This document shows, piece by piece, positions 34,219 through 42,640 of a DNA stretch of 64,000 nucleotides. The stretch is from contig VOGB01000003.1 in assembly GCA_009493725.1 (NCBI GenBank), forward strand, positions 310,001-374,000, read 5' to 3'. Each line of letters opens with the position of its first letter. Position 1 is the stretch's first letter. A program made the translations under genes and the position numbers. The notes beneath the pieces were generated by a model that did not search any database, was not told the origin of the DNA, and saw only the letters and a program-made list of their open reading frames with translations. The DNA comes from Pseudoramibacter fermentans (lineage in GTDB: Bacteria; Bacillota; Clostridia; Eubacteriales; Eubacteriaceae).

Positions 34219-35148
34219 ATGGAAATCGAACAAGTACTTCAAAATAAGAACGTCGTCATCATCGGACTCGGGCTCATGGGCGGGGCACTGGCCATGGCCC
34301 TCAGAAAGGAAGGGCCGGACTGGATCGGCGCCATCGACACCGACAGCGAAGTGCTCGAGGAAGCCCTCGACCGCGGCGTCATCGATCAAGGGGAAAACGA
34401 CGAGGAAGGTGCGGCGCGCATGCTCGCCCAGGCGGACTTCGTCTATTTCTGCCTGTACCCGCGCACCGCGGTGAATTTCTTCAAAACCCATATGGGCAAC
34501 TTCAAGCCCGGCGCGGTGATCACCGACATCACCGGGGTCAAGCAGATTCTCGTCGACGAAGTGCTGCCGATTCTCAGAGACGACGTCGACTTCATCATGG
34601 GCCACCCGATGGCCGGAAGCGAAAAGGAAGGCTTCGGCGGCGCCGACGAGGGGATTTTCCTCGGGCGCAACTACATCCTCGTGCCGATGCCCCAGAACGA
34701 CCCCGACCACATCAAGTGGCTCAAGCGCGTGATCTACAACATGGGCTTTACCAACATCGTCGAGACGACCCCAGAGGGCCACGACAAGAAGATCGGCTTC
34801 ACGTCCCAGCTCTGCCACGTCATCGCCTGCGCCCTGATCGACTGTAAAGAAGAACGTCACCTCTCGGATTTTGAAGGCGGCAGTTTCATGGATTTGACCC
34901 GGATTGCGATGATCAACGCGCCGATGTGGGCGGAGCTGTTCGTCAGCAACCGCGACGCGCTGTTGTCTCAGATCGATGATTTTGAAAATAGTATGAAAAT
35001 TATGCGGGGGATGATTGAAAATTCTGATGAAAACGGCCTGTCGGATTTGATGTATTCGGTCCGTAAAAAGCGCGTAACGATGGAAATAGACCGCAAAAAC
35101 AGGACTTTGGCTATTGAAAATCAGTTTAAACATAAAGAATCTGAATAA
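34219..35148 (+). CDS. tyrA: Prephenate dehydrogenase
   Basis: Oxidative decarboxylation of prephenate to 4-hydroxyphenylpyruvate in tyrosine synthesis. A 309-residue protein with the NAD-binding VVIIGLGLMGG (12-22), the MGHPMAGSEKEGFGGA substrate loop (about 130-145) with the catalytic His, and the helical dimer domain (DLTRIAMINAPMWAELF). No ACT domain and no chorismate mutase domain are attached, so feedback control must come otherwise. AGAGGTG precedes ATG 34219. The last 40 codons are more AT-rich than the rest. No other aromatic pathway gene is nearby. Confidence 0.92.
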   Translation: MEIEQVLQNKNVVIIGLGLMGGALAMALRKEGPDWIGAIDTDSEVLEEALDRGVIDQGENDEEGAARMLAQADFVYFCLYPRTAVNFFKTHMGNFKPGAVITDITGVKQILVDEVLPILRDDVDFIMGHPMAGSEKEGFGGADEGIFLGRNYILVPMPQNDPDHIKWLKRVIYNMGFTNIVETTPEGHDKKIGFTSQLCHVIACALIDCKEERHLSDFEGGSFMDLTRIAMINAPMWAELFVSNRDALLSQIDDFENSMKIMRGMIENSDENGLSDLMYSVRKKRVTMEIDRKNRTLAIENQFKHKESE

Positions 35149-35214
35149 ATTCTTAAAAGAATCTCGATGTAACAGTTTACATTAGGATTATTTCAATTTA
35201 CATTCTTACAACAC

Positions 35215-35243
35215 TTGACGTATTTTTCATAACGCGCTATACT
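35215..35243 (+). promoter_or_regulatory. Promoter of a candidate small RNA
   Basis: TTGACG, exactly 17 bp, TATACT. No open reading frame follows; a structured region ending in a terminator does. Confidence 0.78.
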
Positions 35244-35249
35244 ATAGTC

Positions 35250-35416
35250 ACATCAAGGAAATACATTCGATTGAAGCACACACCCGGTTGGATGTATTTG
35301 ATGTTCAGAACTTGCTGAATATGCGAGAATTCAGCAAGGAATCATAATATTACCCCCCTCTCTCCAAAGGACTTCGAACTCCTCCCCCTATATTGGTTCG
35401 GAGCCCTTCTTTTTTT
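35250..35416 (+). ncRNA. Candidate small regulatory RNA with C-rich loops
   Basis: About 167 nt between a good promoter and a T-run. Three hairpins: (1) CATCAA and ATACAT pair with ATGTAT and TTGATG (35251-35303); (2) CTTGCTGAAT pairs perfectly with ATTCAGCAAG (35311-35338, 8-nt loop); (3) a terminator, AAGGACTTCGAAC with GTTCGGAGCCCTT (35367-35408, one mismatch), then seven T. Unpaired stretches are C-rich: ACCCCCCTCTCTCC at 35352-35365 and TCCTCCCCCT at 35380-35389 in the terminator loop. Such sequences are complementary to Shine-Dalgarno sites and occur in trans-acting RNAs such as RsaE/RoxS. No peptide with a ribosome site is seen. Not a 6S, SRP or tmRNA by structure. Confidence 0.65.
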
Positions 35417-35494
35417 GCTTTTTTCAGCGATCGATGCGCATCCCATCCAATTATCTTCAAATCATTAAAATACAAAAAATAAAAAAGCACAACA

Positions 35495-35529
35495 AAAAAA
35501 CCTGTCTGAAAAGATTCAGACAGGTTTTT
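35495..35529. repeat. Left copy of a 35-bp duplicated terminator hairpin
   Basis: CCTGTCTGAA-AAGA-TTCAGACAGG with A-run before and T-run after. The same 35 bp recur, in the same orientation, at 37138-37172, on the other side of the insertion element. Confidence 0.85.
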
Positions 35530-37137
35530 CAGACTGTCGACAAAGTCTAGAGGGAAACGCTCTAGGCTTTGTTTTTTTATAGCAGTCAGTCATTTTTCAC
35601 CTGTCGCAATACAAACGTGGTAAAATAGCAATAATAGAAACAGGCCATGCATTCAGGAAGAGGAGAAAAAAGATGCTGACAAAAACGGTGAAAAGAAACG
35701 AGATCAAATTCAATATTTTGTATGGACGACTTAGTTCCAAAAGATCATCTTCTTCGAATGATCGATGGGCCATTGACTGGTCATTTATCTATGAACTGGT
35801 TGAGGAAAAGTATTCGGCAGATCAGGGCCGTCCAAGCATCGATCCATTGTGTTGATTAAAATTCCATTTATCCAATACCTTTACGGCATCAAAAGCATGG
35901 TCAGACCATCAAAGAAATCGAGGTCAATGTTGCCTATGTTGGTTTCTTGGATTAGATATGCACGATAAAGTTCCGCATTTTTCCACCTTTGGAAGAACTA
36001 CACGCGCCGATTAAAGATACCGATCTTTTCGAAGAAATCTTCGCACATATCCTCTCAGAGCTACAAACACAAGTTGATCGATCCCAGAGAAATCTTCGTA
36101 GATGCCACACATGTAAAGGCAAGAGCCAATAATAAAAAGAAACAAAAGAAAATTGCCAGAAATGAGCGATGTTTTATGAAACGCAGTTAAACCAAGAGAT
36201 TCAAAGAGACCGGGAAGCCCACCACAAAAAACCGTTGAAAGATAAAGACGATCAAGAAGACGATGAACATCACCCAGGCTCAAAAAAGACACGGGAAATC
36301 AAAGTAAGTACAACCGACCGAGAGCGGCTGGTTTCACAAAGGCGAACATAAACAAGTCTTCGCCTACGCGGTTCAAACGGCCTGCGACCGAAACGGAGGA
36401 TCATCGGCTATGACGTCAACAGGAAATCTGCACGACAGCCGAACCTTTAAAGGCCTTATGACAAAGATAAGAGAGCATAATCCGGAAATGATAGTTGCAG
36501 ATGAGGTTATAAAACCCCTGCCATTGCTAAGCTGCTCATAGACGACGGTATCAAACCCGTTTTCCCGTATAAACGACCAGACGAAAAAGGGATTTTTCAA
36601 AAAATATGAGTACGTCTACGATGAAGCTTTTGACTGTTACATCTGTCCCCATAATCAAATTTTAAAATATTCAACCACCAACCGCGAAGGTTTCAGGGAA
36701 TACAAAAGCCGTTCTGAAATATGTAAAGACTGTCATCTAACCAGTGCACCCATAGTTAATCATGTCAAAGTGGTCAGCCGACACCTATGGGCACACTACA
36801 TGGAAATCTGCGAGGACATCCGACACACAAACGGAATGAAAGCAATTTATAATCGCAGAAAAAAACCATCGAGAGAATTTTCGGAACTGCGAAAAGAGCG
36901 CATGGATTCCGCTACACACAAATGTATGGTAAAGCCCGCATGAGAATGAAAGTCGGGCTTACTTTCGCAGCATGAATTAAAAAAACTAGCAAAAATATTA
37001 TTTAGAAAAAAACAAAACACCCGGGACCGAATCGTCCTATATTTCGATTTCAATTTATAAATCTACAAATTGCAGCTTGATATTAAATCAAATGAGGCTC
37101 TGAGTATTTTCTCAGAGCCTCGTTTGTCTACAGTCTG
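35530..37137 (+). mobile_element. IS1182-like insertion element, decayed
   Basis: About 1.6 kb bounded by inverted ends: left CAGACTGTCGACAAAG, right (on the other strand) CAGACTGTAGACAAAC. Inside each end is a hairpin: CTAGAG/CTCTAG with a following T-run at about 35541-35578, and GAGGCTCTGAG/CTCAGAGCCTC at about 37094-37121; these would stop transcription from outside. The middle is a broken transposase gene. Both sides carry the same 35-bp hairpin, probably the duplicated target. Composition is more AT-rich than the neighbours. Confidence 0.82.
35673..37060 (+). pseudogene. IS1182-family transposase pseudogene
   Basis: Fragments in all three plus frames follow one another in the order of an IS1182-type DDE transposase: an N-terminal piece (AIDWSFIYELVEEKYSADQG at about 35780-35825), a GLDMHDKVPHFSTF-like piece (35945-35985), IDPREIFVDATHVKARANNK-like (36080-36135), a charged linker (36170-36300), VNSGNLHDSRTFKGL-like with the catalytic Asp region (36415-36465), a CxxC zinc region (YICPHNQILKY, CKDCHLTS; 36640-36745) and the ERIFG..K...GFRYTQMYGKARM end (36870-36945). 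Several small insertions and deletions break the frame, so it cannot make an active enzyme. Confidence 0.85.
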
Positions 37138-37172
37138 AAAAAACCTGTCTGAAAAGATTCAGACAGGTTTTT
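37138..37172. repeat. Right copy of the duplicated hairpin; terminator of etfA
   Basis: Identical to 35495-35529. It lies 14 bp beyond the etfA stop codon and, read on the minus strand, is a 10-bp stem followed by a T-run, so it is the working etfA terminator. Confidence 0.85.
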
Positions 37173-37186
37173 GTGTGTGAGATAAA

Positions 37187-38200
37187 TTATGCAATCCCTT
37201 TGATTTTCTTGACTTCTGCAGTCAGAGCAGGGACAACAGCGAAGAGGTCGCCGACAACACCGTAATCTGCGATGTCGAAGATTGGCGCTTCTTCATCTTT
37301 GTTGATGGCGACGATGCAGTCAGAGCTGCTCATCCCAGCAACGTGCTGAATTGCACCGGAGATCCCGCAGGCGATGTAGAGTTTCGGGCCGACGGTTTTA
37401 CCAGTCTGGCCAACCTGATGGGAGTGAGCGATCCAGCCAGCATCGACAGCTGCACGTGATGCACCGACAACGCCGCCTAAAACGTCAGCTAATTCCTGTA
37501 ACGGTTCATAGCCTTCCGGTCCGCCGACACCACGGCCGCCAGAAACGATGACGTCCGCGCCGACCAAGTCGACCATTTCGGAAGCGTCTTCCTTCATTTC
37601 TTTGATTAAGCGGGTTCTAATATCTTCAGGAGCAACGTGGATGTCTTCTTTGATGACTTCGCAGGTGCGGCCTTCTTCAGCTTCTGTCGCCTTGAACACG
37701 CCAGGACGGACAGTACCGAGTTCTGGACGGTGATTCGGGCAGAGGATAGTAGCCATCAGGTTGCCGCCGAATGCCGGACGAGTCCAAGCAATGTTGCCGG
37801 TTTCGTCGTCGTAGCCGAGTTTTGTACAGTCAGCGGTCAAGCCGGTCTGCAGACGGGATGACAGACGAGGTCCGACATCGCGGCCGTTGTTGGTTGCGCC
37901 GATGAGCATTGCAGTCGGTGCGTATTTGGTGATGACTTCGTACAGTGCGTTGACATAAGCGTCTGTGGTGAAGTGTTCGTATTCTTCGCCGTCGATCACG
38001 ATAACCTGATCTGCGCCGTGTTCCTGAACAGCCTTAACAGCTGCATCGGTGTTGTGGCCGATAACCAGACCGACCAGTTTGCCGCCCTGTTTTTCAGCCA
38101 GTTCACGGCCAGGGTTTAACAGTTCCAGACCCACACTCTGAGCGGAGCCATCAGGATAAGTTTCAATAAATACCCAAAGATCCTTTGTTTTCGGTTCCAT
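37187..38200 (-). CDS. etfA: Electron transfer flavoprotein alpha subunit
   Basis: Binds FAD and passes electrons between acyl-CoA dehydrogenases and other redox partners, as a heterodimer with EtfB. The 337-residue protein has the Etf N-terminal alpha/beta domain and the C-terminal FAD domain with GASRAAVDAGWI, HQVGQTGKTVGPKLYIACGISGAIQH and ADYGVVGDLFAVVPAL. The His of SGAIQH and the QTG motif are intact, unlike in the second EtfA at 62454. Encoded 20 nt after etfB. In clostridia this pair commonly serves butyryl-CoA dehydrogenase (with bifurcation), but no acyl-CoA dehydrogenase gene is present here. Confidence 0.94.
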   Translation of the reverse strand: MEPKTKDLWVFIETYPDGSAQSVGLELLNPGRELAEKQGGKLVGLVIGHNTDAAVKAVQEHGADQVIVIDGEEYEHFTTDAYVNALYEVITKYAPTAMLIGATNNGRDVGPRLSSRLQTGLTADCTKLGYDDETGNIAWTRPAFGGNLMATILCPNHRPELGTVRPGVFKATEAEEGRTCEVIKEDIHVAPEDIRTRLIKEMKEDASEMVDLVGADVIVSGGRGVGGPEGYEPLQELADVLGGVVGASRAAVDAGWIAHSHQVGQTGKTVGPKLYIACGISGAIQHVAGMSSSDCIVAINKDEEAPIFDIADYGVVGDLFAVVPALTAEVKKIKGIA

Positions 38201-38220
38201 TTCTGATCTCCTCTCTTATA

Positions 38221-39021
38221 TTATAGTAAGCCTTCTTTATCGAGGGCAGCTGCCAGGTTTGCAGCGACTTCTTCTGGTGTTTCGCCAGTGATCATTTCGC
38301 CGCCAGTCTTTACAGGTGGTACGAATGTCTTCTTGACGTTTGTCGGTGAGCCCTTCAGGCCGCATTTTGTGAAGTCGATATCGAAATCTTCTTCGCCGAG
38401 AACGTGAATTTCTTTTTTACGAGCAGCCAGTTTGTCTTTGATCTTCGGCAGACGCGGATCAAATGAAGGTTTGGTTGCAGTAACCAGGCACGGGAAGCTG
38501 GCGCCGAGGATTTCCTGGCCGTCTTCTGTTTCACGGGTAACCTGGATTTCATCGTCGGTCATTTCAGCGGTTAAGCCGTAGGTAATTTGCGGAATGCCGA
38601 GGTGTTCAGCCAGTTCCGGACCAACCTGAGCGGTATCGCCGTCGATAGCCTGTTTGCCGCAGAAGATCACATCGAATTTGCCTTCGATTTCTTCGATCTT
38701 CTTGATTGCGCAAGCTAAAACGTAGCTGGTTGCGAGGGTATCGGATCCGCCGAATTTACGGCCGGAAACCAAATAAGCTTCGTCGCCGCCGACTGCCAAG
38801 CAGTTCTTCAGCGCTTCCTTAGCCTGATCTGGCCCCATTGATACGACGACGATTTTGACGTCATCTCTTGCATCCTTAATGCGTGCGGCCATTTCCAGCG
38901 CGTACCCATCGAAAGGATTGACAATGCTCGGCACACCTTTACGAATCAGAGTATTCGTTTCCGGGTCGATACGGATTTCGGTTGTGTCAGGCACTTGTTT
39001 AACACACACGAGAAAATTCAT
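38221..39021 (-). CDS. etfB: Electron transfer flavoprotein beta subunit
   Basis: Partner of EtfA; 266 residues. Signature parts are MNFLVCVKQVPDTTEIRIDPETN, the INPFDGYALEMA-like VNPFDGYALEMA, GSDTLATSYVLA and the nucleotide-binding DGDTAQVGPELAEHLGIP, in which bifurcating Etfs hold FAD in place of AMP. The ATG is preceded on the minus strand by AAGGAGG. The 330-bp region upstream contains a GGACA/TGTCC inverted repeat (39065-39080) and a TACAAT -10 candidate (39096-39101). Confidence 0.94.
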   Translation of the reverse strand: MNFLVCVKQVPDTTEIRIDPETNTLIRKGVPSIVNPFDGYALEMAARIKDARDDVKIVVVSMGPDQAKEALKNCLAVGGDEAYLVSGRKFGGSDTLATSYVLACAIKKIEEIEGKFDVIFCGKQAIDGDTAQVGPELAEHLGIPQITYGLTAEMTDDEIQVTRETEDGQEILGASFPCLVTATKPSFDPRLPKIKDKLAARKKEIHVLGEEDFDIDFTKCGLKGSPTNVKKTFVPPVKTGGEMITGETPEEVAANLAAALDKEGLL

Positions 39022-39352
39022 GATATTACGTTGCCTCCTTAAGAATAATCAATGTGTATCATCTGGACAGGAACATGTCCAAATAATTTGTGAATATTGT
39101 AACATAAAGACAAGGCGCCCGTAAAGGGTTTTAATGGCGAATTAATGCAAATTTAATGCAAAAAATTACCAATATTTTGCACACTTGAAGAAAAAGTAAC
39201 CGTTTATAGGCTATGTCAAATGCGAATCGGGGATTGACCAAAAATCAGGTTGAAGGGGAGAAGGGAATAAGCGTATAATAAATGAAACAATCTAAGACAA
39301 TCAGGCTGTGTCAATCAGCATAGTTTTGAGAGATAGCGGGGTTTAATTTAAA
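39022..39352. promoter_or_regulatory. Divergent promoter region etfB/ispF
   Basis: For ispF: TTGAAG (39250-39255), 18-bp spacer, TATAAT (39274-39279). For etfB: possible TACAAT on the minus strand (39096-39101) and the GGACA/TGTCC repeat at 39065-39080. A short tandem TTAATGCAAA occurs twice near 39134-39160. No gene seen. Confidence 0.6.
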
Positions 39353-39856
39353 ATGATAACCAATCAGATAACCGCGCAGCCGATCCGCGTCGGCATCGGC
39401 TACGACGTGCACGCTTTTGAGGACGGCCGGCCGCTGATCCTCGGCGGGGTGCACATTCCCGGCCACGCCGGACTGGCGGGCCACTCGGACGCCGACGCGC
39501 TGCTGCACGCGGTGATGGACAGTCTCCTCGGGGCGCTGGCTCTCGGCGATATCGGTGCCCATTTCCCGGACACCGACGAAAAGTACGCCGGAGCGGACAG
39601 CATGGCGCTGACCGATCAGGTCTGGCAGCTGATCGACGAGGCCGGTTATAAAATCGGCAACGTTGACGCCATCGTTGTCGCCCAGGCGCCGAAAATGGCG
39701 CCCCACATCCCGGCGATGCGGGCCAACATCGCGGCCTGCCTGCGGGCGGACGTCTCGCAGATCAGCGTGAAGGCGACGACGGAGGAACATTTGGGATTTA
39801 CCGGAAGGGAGGAAGGCATCGCGGCCAAGGCCGTCGCGTGCCTGATTAAAAAATGA
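39353..39856 (+). CDS. ispF: 2-C-methyl-D-erythritol 2,4-cyclodiphosphate synthase
   Basis: Fifth step of the MEP isoprenoid pathway. The 167-residue protein shows the metal-binding GYDVHAF (about 16-22), GHSDADALLHAVMDSLLGA (about 41-59), GDIGAHFPDTD and the C-terminal KATTEEHLGFTGREEGIAA. The trimeric fold needs all of these. The N terminus is about eight residues longer than usual. The upstream ribosome site is weak (GCGGGG). Stop overlaps the mtnN start (ATGA). No other MEP gene is nearby. Confidence 0.93.
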   Translation: MITNQITAQPIRVGIGYDVHAFEDGRPLILGGVHIPGHAGLAGHSDADALLHAVMDSLLGALALGDIGAHFPDTDEKYAGADSMALTDQVWQLIDEAGYKIGNVDAIVVAQAPKMAPHIPAMRANIAACLRADVSQISVKATTEEHLGFTGREEGIAAKAVACLIKK

Positions 39857-40578
39857 TCGGAATTGTTGCGGCCATGCAGGAAGAAGCCGACGCCTTCGCG
39901 CGCTGGATGCAGGACACCAGCAGCTTTACGAAGGCCGGCGTGGATTTCGTCACCGGAAAAATCGGCGGCAATGACGTCACGCTTGTGGCGTCGGGCCTCG
40001 GCAAGGTCAACGCCGCACTGTGCACCCAGATTTTGATTGACTGCTACGGCGCCGACCCGGTCATCAGCTTCGGCGTGGCCGGCGGCATCGGTGAGGGTCT
40101 CGCTTTCGGCGAGCTCATCGTCAGCACCGACGCGGCGGCCTACGGCTTCGAGCCGGACAAGGGCGGACTCAAGCCCGTGGACGTGCCCTTTATGAATGGG
40201 ACGGTCTACTCGGCGGATCCGAAGCTCGTTGCGGACGCGGTGCAGGCGGCTGAAAAGCTAAAGCTTAAATACCGCAAAGGCCGGGTGCTCACCGACGACC
40301 GGGTGCTGGCGGATTCCAAGCTCAAGGCGGCGCTGCGGCAGCACTTCAAAGCCGAATGCGTCGAGATGGAAGGCGCGGCCGTCGCCCAGACGGCTCAGGC
40401 CAACGGCGTGTCCTGGCTGATCCTCCGCGGGATCTCCGATTTGGCGGACGAAAACATGCAGGGCACCTACGACAATCATTACGGAAAAGCCATCGAGGCG
40501 GCCGCGGCCACCGCGGTGGCCGTGTGTCTGGTTCAAGACGCGCAGACGGGCTGCGCAAAAAATCATTACATTATATAG
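39853..40578 (+). CDS. mtnN: 5'-methylthioadenosine/S-adenosylhomocysteine nucleosidase
   Basis: Cleaves adenine from MTA, SAH and 5'-deoxyadenosine, recycling products of SAM-using enzymes. The 241-residue protein carries IGIVAAMQEEADAF (Glu12 region), GVAGGIGEGLAFGELIVS, VEMEGAAVAQ (about 172-181) and RGISDLADENM with the catalytic Asp near 198. ATGA overlap with ispF suggests coupled translation. Useful in an organism with several radical SAM enzymes, which make 5'-deoxyadenosine. Confidence 0.94.
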   Translation: MIGIVAAMQEEADAFARWMQDTSSFTKAGVDFVTGKIGGNDVTLVASGLGKVNAALCTQILIDCYGADPVISFGVAGGIGEGLAFGELIVSTDAAAYGFEPDKGGLKPVDVPFMNGTVYSADPKLVADAVQAAEKLKLKYRKGRVLTDDRVLADSKLKAALRQHFKAECVEMEGAAVAQTAQANGVSWLILRGISDLADENMQGTYDNHYGKAIEAAAATAVAVCLVQDAQTGCAKNHYII

Positions 40579-40598
40579 AAAGAAAATTAGAGGCAATC

Positions 40599-41867
40599 AT
40601 GAAAGATAACAGCGAAATCAAATCGACGGCGTCGGGCTCGGCGCTGGTCGGAGACGACGAACGGGAATTTGACGAATTGGGCATCAAGGTGCCGGTGCCG
40701 GCCCACCGGCCGACCTGGGCGGAAATCAGTCTGGACAACGCCGTGCTCAATCTGCAGGAAATCAAAAAGCGGGTGGGCCCGGGCCCGAAGATCATCGCAG
40801 TGGTCAAGGCCGACGCCTACGGCCACGGCATTGAATTCACCCAGACGATTCAAGACGAGGGCGTGGACATGATGGCCGTCGCCTTTTTGGACGAAGCCAT
40901 CGCGCTGCGCCAGAAGGGCATCGACCGCTGCGACATCATGATTCTCGGCCTGACCCCCAAAAACCAGATTCCGGATCTGGTCGAATGGGACATCCAGCCG
41001 GCCGTCGATTCCCTCGAATTTGCGCGGGCCCTTTCGGAATACAACGTGAAAAACGGCACGGTGACCCGCATCCACGCGAAGGTGGACACCGGGATGGGCC
41101 GCATCGGCTTCCGCTGGGACGAAGCGGTGGACGCCATCGCCGAAATCTCAGAAATGCCGGGTATCGAGCTTTACGGTATGTTCACCCACTTTGCGACGGC
41201 CGACGAAGCGGACAAATCCTTCACCGAGCTGCAGATGAAGCGCTACCTGGACGTCGTCCGCGGCCTCAAGGCCAAGGGCATCGAAATTCCGCTGAAGCAC
41301 GTGGAAAATTCCGCGGCAATCATCGACTTCAGCAAGTCGGTGTTCAACGCGGTGCGCCCGGGCATCATTCTCTACGGGCTCTACCCGTCGGACGAAGTCA
41401 AGAAAGAAAATTTGAAGCTGCGTCCGGTCATGACCTTTAAATCGACGGTCATGCACCTGAAGACGATCCACGCCGGGGATTCCTGCGGCTACGGCCGGAA
41501 GTTCATCGCCGACAGCGACCGGAAAATCGCGACGCTGGCCGTGGGCTACGCCGACGGCTACACCCGGATGCTCTCGGGCAAGGGGACAGAAGTCTATTTG
41601 GACGGGCACCGCGCGCCGGTGGTCGGCAACATCTGCATGGACCAGTGCACCGTCGACGTGACCGACGTGCCGGGCGTGAAGGTCGGCGACGAGGTCGAGC
41701 TCTTCGGGCCGCACATTCCAGTAGAGGAATTGGCCGAAAAGCTCGGGACCATCAATTACGAATTGGTCTGCATGGTCAACAAGCGGGTGCCGCGGCTCTA
41801 CAAATTCTTGGGTGACGAACACCTCGAGGTCGAAATCCTCAACGACGGCTTTTACGGCTCGTTCTAA
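40599..41867 (+). CDS. alr: Alanine racemase
   Basis: PLP-dependent interconversion of L- and D-alanine for cell-wall synthesis. The PLP lysine is in VVKADAYGHG (about residue 69), the catalytic Tyr in CGYGRKF near 300, and GNICMDQCTVDVTD lies in the C-terminal beta domain. The 422-residue length includes about 30 extra N-terminal residues (KDNSEIKSTASGS...) before the conserved RPTWAEISLDNAV; AGAGG before ATG 40599 supports this longer start, although a shorter form cannot be ruled out. Third gene of the ispF-mtnN-alr run. Its end overlaps the convergent trmB by four bases. Confidence 0.93.
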   Translation: MKDNSEIKSTASGSALVGDDEREFDELGIKVPVPAHRPTWAEISLDNAVLNLQEIKKRVGPGPKIIAVVKADAYGHGIEFTQTIQDEGVDMMAVAFLDEAIALRQKGIDRCDIMILGLTPKNQIPDLVEWDIQPAVDSLEFARALSEYNVKNGTVTRIHAKVDTGMGRIGFRWDEAVDAIAEISEMPGIELYGMFTHFATADEADKSFTELQMKRYLDVVRGLKAKGIEIPLKHVENSAAIIDFSKSVFNAVRPGIILYGLYPSDEVKKENLKLRPVMTFKSTVMHLKTIHAGDSCGYGRKFIADSDRKIATLAVGYADGYTRMLSGKGTEVYLDGHRAPVVGNICMDQCTVDVTDVPGVKVGDEVELFGPHIPVEELAEKLGTINYELVCMVNKRVPRLYKFLGDEHLEVEILNDGFYGSF

Positions 41868-42556
41868 TTAGATTCGGACAGAGATTCTGGAGGAGTTTTC
41901 AGCCGGGCGCGCAGGTATTTGATCGGGATGCCTTTCTCTGAGAACATTGCCTCGTGCTCGGTCGGGTAGTCCTCGAGGGACGGGTAGCGCGGATCTTGGT
42001 GAAGGTCCCGGCTGAGCGCCAGGACCTCGAAGCCGGCCTCCTCGAGGTAGCCGAGGGTCGCCTCGAATAAATCGTCGTCGTCGGTTTTGAAGCGCAGCCA
42101 CGCCCCGGGCGCGAGAAAAGCCTTGTACTTTTCCAGCTGGCGGGTGTGGGTCAGCCGCTTTTTGTGCTTTTTGCGCTTGGGCCACGGGTTGCAGAAATTG
42201 ATGAAAAGCCCGCCGATGCGGTCATCCGGGCCGAGAATCTTTTCGATGCGCTCGATGTCCCAGGCGGTGAGCATCAGATTTTCCGGGTCGGCGCCATCGC
42301 GTTCAGCGACGACGTTGCGCCGCGTGATGCCGAGCATCGTGTCGATCATGTCGACCGCGAGGTAATTGTTTTCGGGATGGGCGGCGGACATTTTCGCGAT
42401 GAAATGCCCCTTGCCGCATCCCAGCTCCAGATACAGCGGGTGCGCGGGGGCGGCGAAGCGTGTCCGCCAGTGATTTTTCAAGGTCCAGGGCTCGGCGGCG
42501 AAAAACGGGCTGGCTTCCAGCTCAGGCCGCGCCCACGGACGGGGTCGTATATGCAT
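41864..42556 (-). CDS. trmB: tRNA (guanine46-N7)-methyltransferase
   Basis: SAM-dependent methylation of G46 in tRNA. The 230-residue protein has LELGCGKGHFIAKMS (motif I, about 41-55), YLAVDMID, LFINFCNPWPKRKKHKKRLTH (the family hallmark PWPKxRHxKxR-like segment) and the late PTEHEAMFSEKG motif. The ATG has a GGAGAGG site upstream on the minus strand. Convergent overlap with alr by four bases. Confidence 0.93.
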   Translation of the reverse strand: MHIRPRPWARPELEASPFFAAEPWTLKNHWRTRFAAPAHPLYLELGCGKGHFIAKMSAAHPENNYLAVDMIDTMLGITRRNVVAERDGADPENLMLTAWDIERIEKILGPDDRIGGLFINFCNPWPKRKKHKKRLTHTRQLEKYKAFLAPGAWLRFKTDDDDLFEATLGYLEEAGFEVLALSRDLHQDPRYPSLEDYPTEHEAMFSEKGIPIKYLRARLKTPPESLSESN

Positions 42557-42640
42557 AAGGGCCTCTCCTTTTTTATTTTGTTAATTTTGATTTGAATGTA
42601 TTTTAATGGAAGACGGGATTTAGAGCAAGGGGGAAGAGAG

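Noticed and set aside
32791..35133. A 780-codon open frame on the minus strand opposite dgt and tyrA.
   Set aside because: It is a shadow produced by GC-rich third positions; the plus strand has two full protein families with motifs, and the minus frame shows only His/Arg/Val-rich low-complexity sequence.
35250..35416. Reading the small RNA region as 6S RNA.
   Set aside because: 6S RNA needs a long, mostly double-stranded rod with a central open bubble; here there are three separate hairpins joined by C-rich single strands.
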